The notes beneath the pieces were generated by a model, which ran no database searches, was not told the origin of the DNA, and worked only from the letters and a program-made list of their open reading frames with translations. A stretch of DNA of 64,000 nucleotides from Sphingobacteriaceae bacterium. GTDB taxonomy: Bacteria > Bacteroidota > Bacteroidia > B-17B0 > Aurantibacillaceae. The translations under genes and the position numbers were made by a program. Shown in pieces: positions 38,655-49,322 of this stretch; the first letter of the stretch is position 1; each line of letters starts with the position of its first letter. The stretch lies in the NCBI GenBank assembly GCA_016709575.1, contig JADJMM010000004.1:124001-188000 (forward strand). The letters are read 5' to 3'.

Positions 38655-39347
38655 TTATTTCAGCGTTAGTATTTCACGGTAAAATTCGAGCATACCTGCC
38701 GACGCTACTTTTTTAATGTGCTTTAAATTATTTACGTAATCTAAACTAAAGTCGCCCGGGTCGACCAACCATTTTAAAGATGTTGTTGGTACATAATTTA
38801 AAATGCCAGCAGCAGGATAAACATTTAAAGAAGTTCCAATTACTAAAAATAAATCCGCCTTTTCTGCAATGGCAATCGCATTATCCATTTCAGGAACCAT
38901 TTCACCAAACCAAACTATATGTGGACGTAACTGAGAACCTTTATCACATCTATCCCCTATTTTAACTTCCCAATGATTAAGCGGATACACTAATTCGGGG
39001 TGACTGGAACTTCTCACTTTCATTATTTCACCATGCAAATGCAAAACGTTTTTGCTGCCGGCGCGTTCATGTAAGTCGTCAATATTTTGAGTAATAATTT
39101 GTACGTTGAATCTACTTTCTAAATCAGCAATAATACGGTGCGCATCATTTGGCTGAGCATCCATTACTTGTTTACGACGTAAATTGTAAAACTGCGTAAC
39201 TAAGGATTGATCTTTAACCCAAGCCTCAGGAGTAGCAACATCTTCAATGTTAAATTCCTCCCACAAGCCACCTGAGTCCCGGAAAGTTTTAAGTCCGCTC
39301 TCAGCACTAATGCCTGCACCGCTAAATATGACAAGGTTCTTTTTCAA
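38655..39347 (-). CDS. cobB: NAD-dependent protein deacylase, sirtuin class III
   Basis: 230 residues. NAD-binding GAGISAESGLKTFRDSGGLW at the N-terminus, catalytic TQNIDDLHERAGS and the HGE motif with the active-site His, then GTSLNVYPAAG. The class III signature Tyr-x-x-Arg (FYNLRRKQ) predicts desuccinylase/demalonylase activity as in SIRT5 and E. coli CobB. The zinc-ribbon cysteines are absent: the segment MKVRSSSHPELVYPLNHW ... DRCDKGSQLRPHIVWFGE has a single Cys. That is usual for Bacteroidota sirtuins as far as I recall. Frame intact. Lies 21 bases after the DPP-IV gene with a palindrome between. Confidence 0.93.
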   Translation of the reverse strand: MKKNLVIFSGAGISAESGLKTFRDSGGLWEEFNIEDVATPEAWVKDQSLVTQFYNLRRKQVMDAQPNDAHRIIADLESRFNVQIITQNIDDLHERAGSKNVLHLHGEIMKVRSSSHPELVYPLNHWEVKIGDRCDKGSQLRPHIVWFGEMVPEMDNAIAIAEKADLFLVIGTSLNVYPAAGILNYVPTTSLKWLVDPGDFSLDYVNNLKHIKKVASAGMLEFYREILTLK

Positions 39348-39350
39348 GAT

Positions 39351-39367
39351 TTACCTTGACAAGGTAA
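39351..39367. promoter_or_regulatory. perfect 17-base palindrome before cobB
   Basis: TTACCTTG A CAAGGTAA, 8-base arms with a one-base centre, three bases upstream of the sirtuin start and directly behind the DPP-IV stop. The length and symmetry suit a dimeric repressor operator; it could also fold as an RNA hairpin hiding the cobB start. The related string TGACAAGGTT recurs just inside cobB at 39329-39338. Confidence 0.4.
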
Positions 39368-39368
39368 T

Positions 39369-41531
39369 TTATAAATTTTGCTTTACAAAATTGAGGATTT
39401 TGGTGTATAAGTGAATCCTTGTGTTACCACCGTAAATACCATGATTTTTGTTAGGATAAGTCATAAATTCGAAAGGAATATTATGCATTACAAGAGCCTT
39501 TGCCATTTCCATACTATTTTGATAATGAACGTTATCATCAGCAGCCCCATGAACCAATAAGAATTTACCCTTTATCTGCTTCACAAAATTTACAGGCGAG
39601 TTGTCTTCGTAACCACTTTTATTATCGGCTGGCTTGCGTAAAAAACGCTCTGTATAAATATTATCGTAGTATTTCCAATTGGTAACAGGCGCCACAGCAA
39701 TAGCAGCCTTAAAATAGTCAGCACCTTTACTAATTAAAAGAGAAGCCATATATCCACCATAACTCCATCCCTGGAAACCAATACGGGTTTTATCTACATA
39801 AGGTAAACCTCCCAAATATTTTGCTGTTTCAATCTGATCGATAGTTTCTAGCTTACCTAATTGTAAATAGGTGCTGTGTTTAAATTGACGGCCACGGCCA
39901 AAAGTACCTCTTCCGTCAACACAAACTACCATATACCCTTCCTGATTTAATAACTGATGCCACAAATAATCATTATCCCAAGCATTGTTGCATTCGTTAG
40001 CACCCGGACCGTTATACGCATACATATAAACAGGATATTTCTTTGTTGCATCAAAATTTTGAGGCTTCATCATGTATCCATTCAATTCTACGCCCTCTGA
40101 AGTTTTAAAAGTAAAAAAGTCTTTTGAGAAATGTTGTAAGATTTCATTTTCTCCTTTTAGGTTTCTATTATCCTCTAAAACTTTCACCAATTTTCCATCC
40201 GCTGTATGCAATTCGAAAACCGTAGGAGTATTAGCATTGCTATAAGAACTGATGTAATATTTTAAACCTGTTGTAAAATCAGCATCCGTTGTGCCTTCTT
40301 CGCCTGATAATAGTTTTTTTGAGCTACCATTTAATTTAATACTGTATAAATCACGGTTAATGGCACCACGCTCTGTTGAAACATAAAATAAGGTATTTGT
40401 TTTTCATCATAACCTTTAAACTCAGTAATATCCCAATTACCCTTTGTTATTTGATTTACTAATTTTCCATTAATATTATAATAATACAAATGATTGAATT
40501 CATCCTGCTCACTACTCCAAATAAATCCTTTATTCCCACTTAAAAAGGTCAAGTTATCTGTAATATCTATGTATGTTTTTGCTTCCTCCGTTAAAATTAC
40601 TTTTGAAGTTCCTGTAGATGCATTTGCAAAAGCAACTCTACTTTATTTTGCAAACGGTTCATGCGTTGAATGCATAATGTGTTGGCATCAGTTGTCCAGG
40701 TAATACGCGGAATGTAAATATCTTTTTCAGTTCCAATATCACCGGTTACAGTTTTCTTTGAATCTACATTGTAAATATGTACCGATACAACAGAATTATC
40801 TTCGCCCGCCTTTGGATATTTAAACGTTACGTCTTCAGGATACAGACCACCGTTATACAAATCCATACTGTATTCCTTTACGTTTGTTTCATCGTAACGG
40901 ATAAAAGCTAAATGTTTACCATCTGCACTCCATTCAAAAAAATTAGCTTTCGAAAATTCCTCTTCATAAACCCAATCGGCCCAGCCATTTTTAATTTTAT
41001 TGTTAGCACCATCTGTAGTTACCTGAATTTCTTCGTTCGTTTCTAAATTTTTGTAGAATAAATTATTATCACGCCAAAGGCTACTTTTTACTATCAGCAG
41101 AAAAGTAGGAACATTTGCTTTCCATTCGAACTTAATTCACTTAACTGCTTCGTTTTAATATCAAAATATAATTATTTGATTTTGCTGATCGACGGTAAAT
41201 ATGCTCAGACTCTTTAGTTAAAAGAATTTTCGATTCATCCGGACTAAAGCTATATCCTTCAAGTGAAATCGTTTTTCCATTGAACTTAACGTCGGCACCC
41301 TTTACAAGTACTTCCACCTTTTTACCAGTTTTGATTTCGTATTTCACTAAATCAAAATCATTACCGTTTGTTTCCATGTCGGTATAATGCAGTCCATTAT
41401 TCATGGCGTTGTAACCATCTGGGTAAGCCATCCTAAATGAGGCCTTTATCCAAAGATCTTCAAGCGTAATTTTGGTTTGTGAACTTATACTAAGCGTTAG
41501 AATGAGGATTAAAACAGAAGTGCTTTTTCAT
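39369..41531 (-). CDS. S9 family dipeptidyl peptidase IV (several frameshifts)
   Basis: About 720 residues after repair. A signal peptide (disrupted; reads SVLILILTLSISSQ in another frame) is followed by an N-terminal propeller with repeated blade sequences (KFNGKTISLEGYSFSPDESKILLTKESEHIYRRS, PRITWTTDANTLCIQRMNRLQNKVEL; key parts given) and a C-terminal alpha/beta hydrolase with catalytic Ser in GWSYGGYMAS, Asp in VHGAADDNVH and His in NKNHGIYGG. Releases N-terminal X-Pro dipeptides, in the periplasm. Breaks near 41515, 41160, 41080, 40620 and 40400. Same strand as cobB, probably co-transcribed. Confidence 0.87.
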
Positions 41532-41715
41532 AGTTTCAATAATTTATACTGTGAAATTAGTGATTTATAGTGGTAAAACACTCCCCCAAAATGCGGTAAT
41601 TGGGCTTTTACTCAATTGTTAGGCTATTTCAATAATTAATGTCAGTTTTCGATAAGTTTTTAATAACTGTGTAAATTATTTATTTAGATTAGCATTATAT
41701 AATACACCCTTAATT

Positions 41716-42459
41716 ATGCAAAAATATCGCGCTTTAATAGTTGATGACGAAGAGAACAGCCGTAGCAATACCAGAAATATGCTACAGAATTATTGTCCCG
41801 AAATTGAAATTGTTGGTGAAGCCGGCAGCGGAATGGAAGGCAAAGTAAAAATTCAGGAATTAAAACCGCATGTTGTTTTTTTAGATATTAATATGCCCGG
41901 TATGAATGGTTTTGAAATGCTGGAAGGTATTTATAACCGTGATTTTTGTGTGGTGTTTTTAACAGCTTATAGCGAGCATGGAATTAATGCTGTAAAAGCA
42001 GGAGCTACTGATTACTTAATGAAGCCACTTATTTTAGGTGAACTTCAAGGTGCCATTCGCAAAGTAATTCAACATTACGAAGCAAAAGGTGGGGTTAGCT
42101 CGAAAACTGAGGTTGATAAAAACATGGTTTTAATTAACCATAGCAAAGGATTTAATTTAGTTGATTTTAAAGATATAATTTGGTTAGAGGCAAACGACAA
42201 CTACACTACTCTATACCTTAACACCGGTAAAAAAATTGTAGCCTCAAAAACCTTAAAAGAATTCGAAGCTATTTTACCGACTACTGATTTTTTCCGTTCG
42301 CACCGTTCAACTTTAATTAACGTAAGTTATATTAAAGAATACTCTAATAACGAAGGTGGAGAAGTAATTTTAAGTGATGGCACCCATGTGCAAATATCGA
42401 AAGCACGTGTACAGGAGTTTGCCGATTTCATTAAAAACCGCTCTGTTTCTCCTAAATAA
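41716..42459 (+). CDS. LytTR-family response regulator
   Basis: 247 residues: N-terminal receiver domain with Asp pair in IVDDEENS, phospho-acceptor Asp in VVFLDINMPGMNG (about residue 56), Thr in VVFLTAYSEHG and Lys in YLMKPL; then a LytTR DNA-binding domain (about 140-245) with DIIWLEANDNYTTLYL and FFRSHRSTLINVSYI. Cytosolic transcription regulator. A propeller-type sensor kinase gene follows 34 bases downstream, its presumed partner. Frame intact. Confidence 0.95.
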   Translation: MQKYRALIVDDEENSRSNTRNMLQNYCPEIEIVGEAGSGMEGKVKIQELKPHVVFLDINMPGMNGFEMLEGIYNRDFCVVFLTAYSEHGINAVKAGATDYLMKPLILGELQGAIRKVIQHYEAKGGVSSKTEVDKNMVLINHSKGFNLVDFKDIIWLEANDNYTTLYLNTGKKIVASKTLKEFEAILPTTDFFRSHRSTLINVSYIKEYSNNEGGEVILSDGTHVQISKARVQEFADFIKNRSVSPK

Positions 42460-42493
42460 ATAGTATCTTTATTCCTCACGGAATAGCCCTTTA

Positions 42494-45115
42494 TTGGCAA
42501 AATTAAAGTCATATTTGCCCTATTTATTTATTTTAGTTTCTGGCCTTTTTCAGGCACAGGATAAATCTTTTACATACCAACATTACGGTCCGGAAGACGG
42601 ATTAAACAACACCAACGTTTGGGCCATAAAACAAGGTGGCGATGGTTTAATGTATTTTGCTACTCAAAATGGGGTTTATACTTATGATGGGTACAATTTT
42701 ATTAAACTTCAGGCGCGCAATTTAAAATCGAACTTCATCCGTAACATCAATTTCACTAATGGAAATTTATTGATTTCGAATGAAGATGATGTTTTAGAGT
42801 TCGACCGCAAAACCAACTCGGTAAAAAAATTCCAAGACTTAAAATTTGACAAACCAGCCGATGAAATTATTGTAAATGGTGATTATGTTTACAATCTCTC
42901 CAATCAAATATCATTAAGCTGCATTAATTTAAAAACCAAAACACTTTATGAAGATGAGTTGCGTAAGAAAGATTTACTAAACCGCGCCTATTGCGTTTTT
43001 AAGAGTAAGGATAACAAGGTTTATGCGGGCCGACAAGATGGTTTATACATTTTTGAAGGTGAGAAACAAATCAAAATTAAATCATTAAAGAATAACATTA
43101 TTTATTCGATAGCAGAAGATCCTCAAGGAAATATTGTGGTTGGTTCAGATAATAAAATAACGGTTCTTAATAAAGATTACACTGTAGTAAAAGAGTACTT
43201 CCCGAAATTTAAAGCAGCTAAAACTTTTTTAGTCTTTGGCGAGAAAAATATCAATAAACTTACCGTTGATAAATACAACCGTTACTGGTTTACTACACAT
43301 CCCGACAATAATCTGTATCTATTTGAAAACAATATTTTATACGATGTGTTTGAAATTTTAAACATCTCTACGACCTTAATTAATGGTATTTCTAAAGATA
43401 AAGACGAAAATATATGGGTGAGTACTTTTAACGATGGGGTTTATTTTATTCAGAATCCCTTTTTAAATAATTTTTCATTTTCACTTAATGAAAAAAATCT
43501 TACCATTAACGAAGTAGCTTTAAACGGCGATTTTATTTTAACGGCAACAAGTAATGGATTGTATGGCTTTAACTACAAGAACTATTCATCAAAAACGCTT
43601 TCAATTCCCGACGAAGTATTTGGAGAAGTAATCTATAATATCGCTTCCCTTCAAAATAATTACTACTATTCAAACCACCGGGATGAGTAAAGAGGCCAAT
43701 TTAGTTAGTGGTAAAAATCTGCTTCAGTTCAAGCCCATCAATTCAAAATACATTCATTTAGTAAATGGTAAAAGAGGGCTCTCATGGCTGAAGCAGGTAC
43801 TATTTACAAAATCAATATTGCCTCTGAAAAAATACTGGATACGATTGTTTCCTATCCCGATTACAGAATAAAGATTAACGCTATGTTAATCAAAGACCAA
43901 AAACTTTTCATTGGTAACTCAAACGGTTTAGATATTGTGGATTTGAATTCTAAAAACAATATAAAAGTTGAGGATAGTGTTTTTAAATTTCCTGTTAATC
44001 ATATTAGCCTCATCAACAACAAAATTTACATTGCCCACGAAGGGGGTTTTAGTATTTACGAAGATAAAAAATTGGTAACGGAACTTCCCGGCTCAATTAA
44101 ATTAAGCGCCGTTAAAAAAATAAAGGCCTATGATAATCACATTTGGCTGGCTACTTTAAACGGGTTGTTTATGTGTGATATGGATTTAAATCCAATTACC
44201 AAATACAGTAAATCATGGTTTATTATCGAATACTATTAATGATGTTGTATTTAACGGCCAAACGGCTTGTATTGCAACTGATAGAGGTATTTCAATTGCT
44301 AATACTAAAGAATTAATTGAAAATCGTTTTAAACCGGATGGCGTAAAGATTACCTTCTACCAAATTGACGGGGAGGAAATTCCTTATACACCCGGACTAC
44401 TAAAACTAAAAGCTTCTCAAAACAATCTTACCATTAAGTTCTCGAGTCCTATATTTAATAAGCCAAACAAACAGTATTTTAAATACAAAAAAAAAGACAA
44501 AGGCGTTTTTACACCTTTCACAGATTTTGAATTGCTTTTAGCTTCAGTTGAAAGGGAAACATAGTATCCAAATCATCACCTCTGTAGATAACATTAACTG
44601 GAGCGCTCCGGTAATAGTGGATATTGAAAGGAGGAATCCTTTAGAAACTGCCACTCTATATTCTTGTAACTATTGCGGCACTATTTTTGATTATTGTAAT
44701 TAGTTATTCTGGGTAAAAATGTTAAAAAGAAAGCTAAGAAGCGAATTGAAGATGAACAACTGCCCTTAATATTGATGAAATTTCTATTCCTAATATGATT
44801 ATTCAGCCTCACGCTGAAAATTCAATTATCCATGGTATTTTACCAAAGCATGAGCATGGCACTTTAACTATTTCTTTTAAGAAGAGTAAAAAGAATGAGT
44901 TATTAATTATTATTGAAGACGACGGCATTGGTTTAATAAAGCGAAAGACCATGCTAAGAGTAGTCACAAATCGTTAGGAACATCCACCATCTCGAATATT
45001 TTTAGAATTGAACTCGAAAATGTACAATAAGAAACAAGATGTGAAGATGGAAGATAAAAGCGTATTGAACCCAAAACAAAACGGTACAATTATTACCATA
45101 ACCTTAGAACTATAA
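42494..45115 (+). CDS. propeller sensor histidine kinase, LytS type (frameshifts and an internal deletion)
   Basis: Partner of the LytTR regulator just upstream. Signal peptide (MAKLKSYLPYLFILVSGLFQAQ; TTG start), then about 600 residues of ligand-sensing propeller repeats (EDGLNNTNVWAI, NNIIYSIAEDPQGNIVVGSDN, LINGISKDKDENIWVSTFNDGVYFI), a Y_Y_Y-type domain (LTIKFSSPIF), a transmembrane helix near 44665-44710 (VTIAALFLIIVISYFWV) and the ATP-binding domain (IPNMIIQPHAENSIIHGI ... IEDDGIG). Between KKRIEDEQL and NIDEISIPNM the whole region that normally holds the MNPHFIFN phospho-acceptor His is missing, about 110 residues. At least five one-base breaks as well. Confidence 0.82.
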
Positions 45116-45116
45116 A

Positions 45117-46090
45117 CTGAAAAAGAGTTTTATATATTTATTTATTCTGTTTTCGTTTTTAAGCAAAGCGCAACTTAATCTTTTACCGGATACCATTGGT
45201 ATTTGTAAAGGGGATACCGCTTTTCTAGAGGGGAAAAGCAGTACGTTTGCAAAAACAGCTTCATATCACTGGCGCACACCAACATCAATAAAAGATAATT
45301 ACAAGGTTTTACCTGCGCGTGAAGAAGGAAAATATTATCTCCGTATTAACAGCAATAATAATGTTTACACCGATAGTTGCTTTGTTAAGTACTACGAAAA
45401 ACCAAAATTAAAATTAAACGACACTTTAATCTGTAATAGCAGCAGCGCACTTATTGGAATAAAAAATCCTTCTTATACTTATAACTGGAGTACAGATGAA
45501 ACTACTTCCCGAATCCGTGTAGAAACACCGGCAAGTATTCAGTAAAAATAAACAATCATGGCTGTTGCAAGCTACCAACGTAATTAATGTGAATTTTTAT
45601 AAGGCTTCAACACCTAATTTTGGTCATGAAGCTACTTTGTATGAGCGACGACAGTAAAGTACTAAGTATTAAACCCGCAGCAGGAAGTAAAATTGTTTGG
45701 AACAATGGTTCTACTTCAAATAGTATTATTCCATACAAAGAAGGTATGTATTGGGTTAAAACAGAAAGTAAAACCTGCGGTATAACTGTCGATAGTGTTA
45801 AAGTGAAATTAAAAGCCTGCGATTGCGAAATTTTAATTCCAAACAGTTTTACGCCAAATGAAGATGGAAAGAATGATTATTTCTTCCCTGTATTAACTTG
45901 CGAGTACAGCTATTATAGCTTAACTATTGAAGATCGTTGGGATAATACAGTTTCAACTAACAATGTTAATGCTAAATGGGATGGTAGATACAAAGGCAAT
46001 TTATGTCCGGATGACATTTACATTTACCGTATAGAAACAATTGAGAAAAAATACACGGGAAGAAGAAAACGCCTCGTACGGGACAAATAA
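45117..46090 (+). CDS. T9SS type B (gliding-motility-type) secreted protein (frameshifts)
   Basis: About 325 residues. Opens KKSFIYLFILFSFLSKAQLNLLPDTIGICKGD (signal peptide, start codon apparently CTG at 45117; an ATG may have been miscalled), then Ig-like/PKD-like repeats (CKGDTAFLEGKSSTFAKTASYHWRT; CMSDDSKVLSIKPAAGSKIVWNNGS), and the C-terminal ACDCEILIPNSFTPNEDGKNDYFFP, the hallmark of the gliding-motility-associated C-terminal domain, a type B T9SS signal. The frame breaks near 45542-45590 and near the end, where the true stop may lie up to 15 bases further. Likely surface-exposed. Confidence 0.8.
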
Positions 46091-46092
46091 CT

Positions 46093-46662
46093 TTATTTAG
46101 ATAAAGACAACATTCTTTTTATTACTGAAGTCTCTTTTGAATTTCTAAATACCCCGTGTTCGAATTTTTTCACTTCCTCTACTGAATAAAAAGCGTTCGG
46201 CGAATATTCTTCAATTAATTTAATGATTTCAGATTTGTTAGTACGTTTTACAACTGTGAAAATAATTTTCACAGGGCCCATTGCGCCTTGTCCGTTTACC
46301 ACTGTAATACCTTGCTGACATTTACGAAATGCCTCCACTAATTTATCAGTGTCATCATTTGTAATTACACGAATGATTTGCATGCCGAGAGCCATTTTCT
46401 CTTCCAAATACATACCTAAATAAGTACCTGCACTAAAACCACCGGCCCAAGCTAGGTAACAAGCTATATTATCTACATTATTAAAAATCTGTCGGATTGC
46501 CACTAACCAAATTAGCACTTCAAAAAAACCAAGAATGGGAACTAAAGTTTTGTAGCCTTTAGAAACAAAAATATGACGAAGTGTAGCTAAAGAAACATCG
46601 GCCAAGCGCGACACAAAAATAAGAAGTGGTAAAATTATCCAGTTAAAGTAATCGAAGTTCAT
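46093..46662 (-). CDS. DUF2179 (UPF0316) membrane protein
   Basis: 189 residues: three transmembrane helices in the first 100 residues (WIILPLLIFVSRLADVSLATLRHIF opens the conserved DUF5698 region; later GFFEVLIWLVAIRQIF and YLAWAGGFSAGTYLGMYLE), then a cytosolic DUF2179 domain (about 110-180; IIRVITNDDTDKLVEAFR, GPVKIIFTVVKR). Function unknown; DUF2179 domains occur in cyclic-dinucleotide or small-molecule sensing membrane proteins. Frame intact. A -7 box sits five bases before the ATG. Confidence 0.9.
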   Translation of the reverse strand: MNFDYFNWIILPLLIFVSRLADVSLATLRHIFVSKGYKTLVPILGFFEVLIWLVAIRQIFNNVDNIACYLAWAGGFSAGTYLGMYLEEKMALGMQIIRVITNDDTDKLVEAFRKCQQGITVVNGQGAMGPVKIIFTVVKRTNKSEIIKLIEEYSPNAFYSVEEVKKFEHGVFRNSKETSVIKRMLSLSK

Positions 46663-46667
46663 TGTAA

Positions 46668-46675
46668 CAAAGTTA
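46668..46675 (-). promoter_or_regulatory. -7 box directly before the DUF2179 start
   Basis: Reads TAACTTTG on the minus strand and ends five bases before the ATG at 46662, another leaderless-type arrangement. Confidence 0.55.
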
Positions 46676-46737
46676 CAAGGCTTAAAAGTATTTGTTAGAT
46701 GGGAATAGTAAACTATTAAACAGGCAATGTTTAATAA

Positions 46738-47012
46738 TTAAAGGCGTTTTAGTTCGAAGGTCTTATAGCCTTTTACTTCACTTTCAACAGCATTTACCTC
46801 TGTAACTTTAGCTTTAGGCGGACCGTAATAACACCATTCAATTAATTTATTAATCGCCTCCTCATCGCCTTCTGCCTCAATAAACACTGATCTGTCGGGC
46901 ATATTTTTAACCAAGCCGGTTAAACCAAGCTTAATAGCCTTATGATGCGTGAAAAACGAAAGGCCACGCCCTTAACTTTACCTTTTCACAATTATATCGT
47001 AGTGGTGATCAT
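46738..47012 (-). CDS. acylphosphatase (two to three frameshifts)
   Basis: About 91 residues after repair: HHYDIIVKGKVKGRGLSFFTHHKA, then IKLGLTGLVKNMPDRSVFIEAEGDEEAINKLIEWCYYGPPKAKV and VKGYKTFELKR (key parts). This is the acylphosphatase fold, with GKVKGRG in place of the common GxVQGVGFR loop and LTGLVKNMPDRSVFIEAEG matching the LxGxVxNxxDGxVxxxxEG block. Hydrolyses acyl-phosphates in the cytosol. The start ATG overlaps the upstream gene's TGA (ATGA). Breaks near 46985-47008. Intact gene finders would miss it. Confidence 0.7.
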
Positions 47013-49087
47013 AGAATTTTATAGTTTAGTTTTAGGTGATTAATTTCATCCAATATTGAAACAAATTCTATTATTTTTGAGGCGTCCTTTTCCGAGATCA
47101 TTTCCTTTTTTACTTTAACTATCACACTAAGAAGGAACTTATCCTCGCCCTGCTTCACCACATTAGAAGTTACTTCGAAATATTCATTACTTAATTTTTT
47201 TGTAAAATTCTCTGCATTCAGTATTTCAACAGGCTTATCAAACTCAAATAGAAAATTATATGAATCAGTAAATTGAAACTCTGAATATACTTCATGATTT
47301 GGTACCTTATTGAATTGATCTTTAGTCCATATAAAAGAAAACCAATTGGTTAAATTAATTTCGTTCTTATTTGTTAACTTAATGTTTCCAACACAATTAT
47401 ATGTTTGTTTAAAAGGAAATCTCTTTTGCAATGCCCCCTTTTTAATTTCAAGCGAGCCGAATGCGGGTTTATCAGTACATTTCTTATAAATATCAGCTCT
47501 TACTGTTGAATCTATAAAATCATTATTATAGTAATGTCTTAACAACGTGGAAAATTGACCGCTTAAATTCTCCTTTATAAAAAAGCTCAATTTCATTGAA
47601 TCGCTATTCACTTTTATTGAAGCGGCTTCATATCTTACATTTTCATTAAATGTACTTTTTGGCACTCCCAAGAAAGATATCTGCTGTTTAACTCCTTTGC
47701 CGGGGCAATCTGTACACGGCATCAGAACACAACTGGTACCTTCAAAATAAAATGGCAACTCATCCAGTAAATAGGTAACCCCTCGATGCCTCGGTACATA
47801 ATATTTATACCTGTTCCCTTCCGGAATAATAATTAAGCGCCTCTCTAAAGCATAATTGTTTCTGTATTTATGATTAATCACTGCCTTTCTTTTATCAATT
47901 ACTATCCCGTTATAATAATTAATTCCTTTCTCAGATAAAAAATCTTTGTAATTCTTAATTACATATTCTTCTGTCAATCTCCCTTTTAATAATTGCTCTG
48001 AAGATGGAATTGCGTATTGTGGTATCTCCCCGTAATGCATGCTTTCTACAGAAATAAATTTTAGCTTATTAAGTGTATCTAACAATTGGGATGCAAATAT
48101 ATTTCCAGTAGAATCTTCAGACACTGAAGGGATTCCGGCAATAAATTTTCGAATATTCGCATGGTATTTATCAAACAGTTTATCTTTTATCGTATCAACA
48201 AACAACATCCACTTATATTTATCCAAAACGTAGAAAAAATTTGCAGCGTTGTTACCTGATTGCTTAAGGCTTAAATAGGCGCCATGATTAATTGAGATGC
48301 TTGGCAAAGTAAATCCAGGCATTATATAATTTATGTTATTATAACCTTTTAAATAGTCAAAATGATAACTGTAATTATAGACAACATCACCATTCCGGTT
48401 TTGTAAAGTTTTTTTGAAAGCAGCGTCTTCTATTCCATGATTGTAAACCAAGTCAACGTTTTTCAAGTCTGCACGAATACCGATTTTTAAATCGAGATTA
48501 TAATTCAGTTTCGGATAACATGAATGGGGGTAAATAACTTGCTGTTTATGGTTCCAGTCAACCTCTGCTTCATAAATATATTCCAGAATATCACCTACGC
48601 TTAAATCCCCAAAATTAAAATTATGTATATAATCGTAAACTCTACGCCCGTCATTATCCACCCAAAACACTTTCTCGTTTTTATAGTCAATTGATAATTC
48701 ACTAGATTTTTTAACAGCCTGTGAAAGCCTTCCTGCAAAATAGTTTATTTTGTACTTATAAATAAAAGGGTCTTTTCTATCTTTGAATCTACCTTGAACA
48801 TACCAGTTTGGAGCATTAGTCAGATCCAAATTTTCAGGTAATTGAAGTGTCTTCACATTTCTCAACCCCTCTTCTGTTTGAATTTTTATTGCTACTCGCT
48901 TTCTAATAATATCATCAGTTATGGTCACATGTTCATTTAGTACCACTATGTCCTCATTTTTTAATGAATCCGGGACCGTATAATTCGCAAAATAATCAGG
49001 CCATTTGAATTCCCTTTGACCGGGAAAATTCTGAGACTTTCCAATGATTTGCATCAAGAAGAGGCTAACAACAAGATACTTTTTCAT
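47009..49087 (-). CDS. large secreted DUF3857/transglutaminase-like protein
   Basis: 692 residues with a signal peptide (MKKYLVVSLFLMQIIGKSQ). The N-terminal third has DUF3857-like strand patterns (VVLNEHVTITDDIIRKRVAIKIQTEEG, GDLSVGDILEYIYEAEVDW), the middle a helical region resembling a transglutaminase-like fold but without an obvious Cys-His-Asp triad, and the C-terminal part is beta-rich. Two close cysteines in MPCTDCPGKG could form a redox pair or disulfide. The family assignment is by pattern. The frame is intact across the whole length, notable in a window with so many breaks. Its stop overlaps the acylphosphatase start. Confidence 0.72.
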   Translation of the reverse strand: MKKYLVVSLFLMQIIGKSQNFPGQREFKWPDYFANYTVPDSLKNEDIVVLNEHVTITDDIIRKRVAIKIQTEEGLRNVKTLQLPENLDLTNAPNWYVQGRFKDRKDPFIYKYKINYFAGRLSQAVKKSSELSIDYKNEKVFWVDNDGRRVYDYIHNFNFGDLSVGDILEYIYEAEVDWNHKQQVIYPHSCYPKLNYNLDLKIGIRADLKNVDLVYNHGIEDAAFKKTLQNRNGDVVYNYSYHFDYLKGYNNINYIMPGFTLPSISINHGAYLSLKQSGNNAANFFYVLDKYKWMLFVDTIKDKLFDKYHANIRKFIAGIPSVSEDSTGNIFASQLLDTLNKLKFISVESMHYGEIPQYAIPSSEQLLKGRLTEEYVIKNYKDFLSEKGINYYNGIVIDKRKAVINHKYRNNYALERRLIIIPEGNRYKYYVPRHRGVTYLLDELPFYFEGTSCVLMPCTDCPGKGVKQQISFLGVPKSTFNENVRYEAASIKVNSDSMKLSFFIKENLSGQFSTLLRHYYNNDFIDSTVRADIYKKCTDKPAFGSLEIKKGALQKRFPFKQTYNCVGNIKLTNKNEINLTNWFSFIWTKDQFNKVPNHEVYSEFQFTDSYNFLFEFDKPVEILNAENFTKKLSNEYFEVTSNVVKQGEDKFLLSVIVKVKKEMISEKDASKIIEFVSILDEINHLKLNYKIL

Positions 49088-49322
49088 TATAATTTCTGAA
49101 TTGGTTTTTTTTTATGTACGTTTTATCGAGATGCTCAATAATTCCTTTTATCTCTGATTCTGATAAACTCTTCTTTCGGGCTATTATGTCAACACCTTCA
49201 GGACTCACTAAAGTTTTGGTAGAATAAATCGCAATCCATCTTCCCTCTTTATCGCTTGCAATAACGCGCCAGTTACTTTTGAATAGTCCTAACAATCCCT
49301 TTCCTCTCCAGGCAAATTTCAT
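49065..49322 (-). CDS. small protein of unknown function
   Basis: 85 residues: MKFAWRGKGLLGLFKSNWRVIAS, then SPEGVDIIARKKSLSESEIKGIIEHLDKTY and a basic tail. The C-terminus runs into a run of nine A and overlaps the next gene by 23 bases, so the last residues may be off by a frame. Its ATG overlaps the stop of the upstream lipocalin-like gene (ATGA). No family recognised. Confidence 0.55.
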   Translation of the reverse strand: MKFAWRGKGLLGLFKSNWRVIASDKEGRWIAIYSTKTLVSPEGVDIIARKKSLSESEIKGIIEHLDKTYIKKNQFRNYNEKVSCC

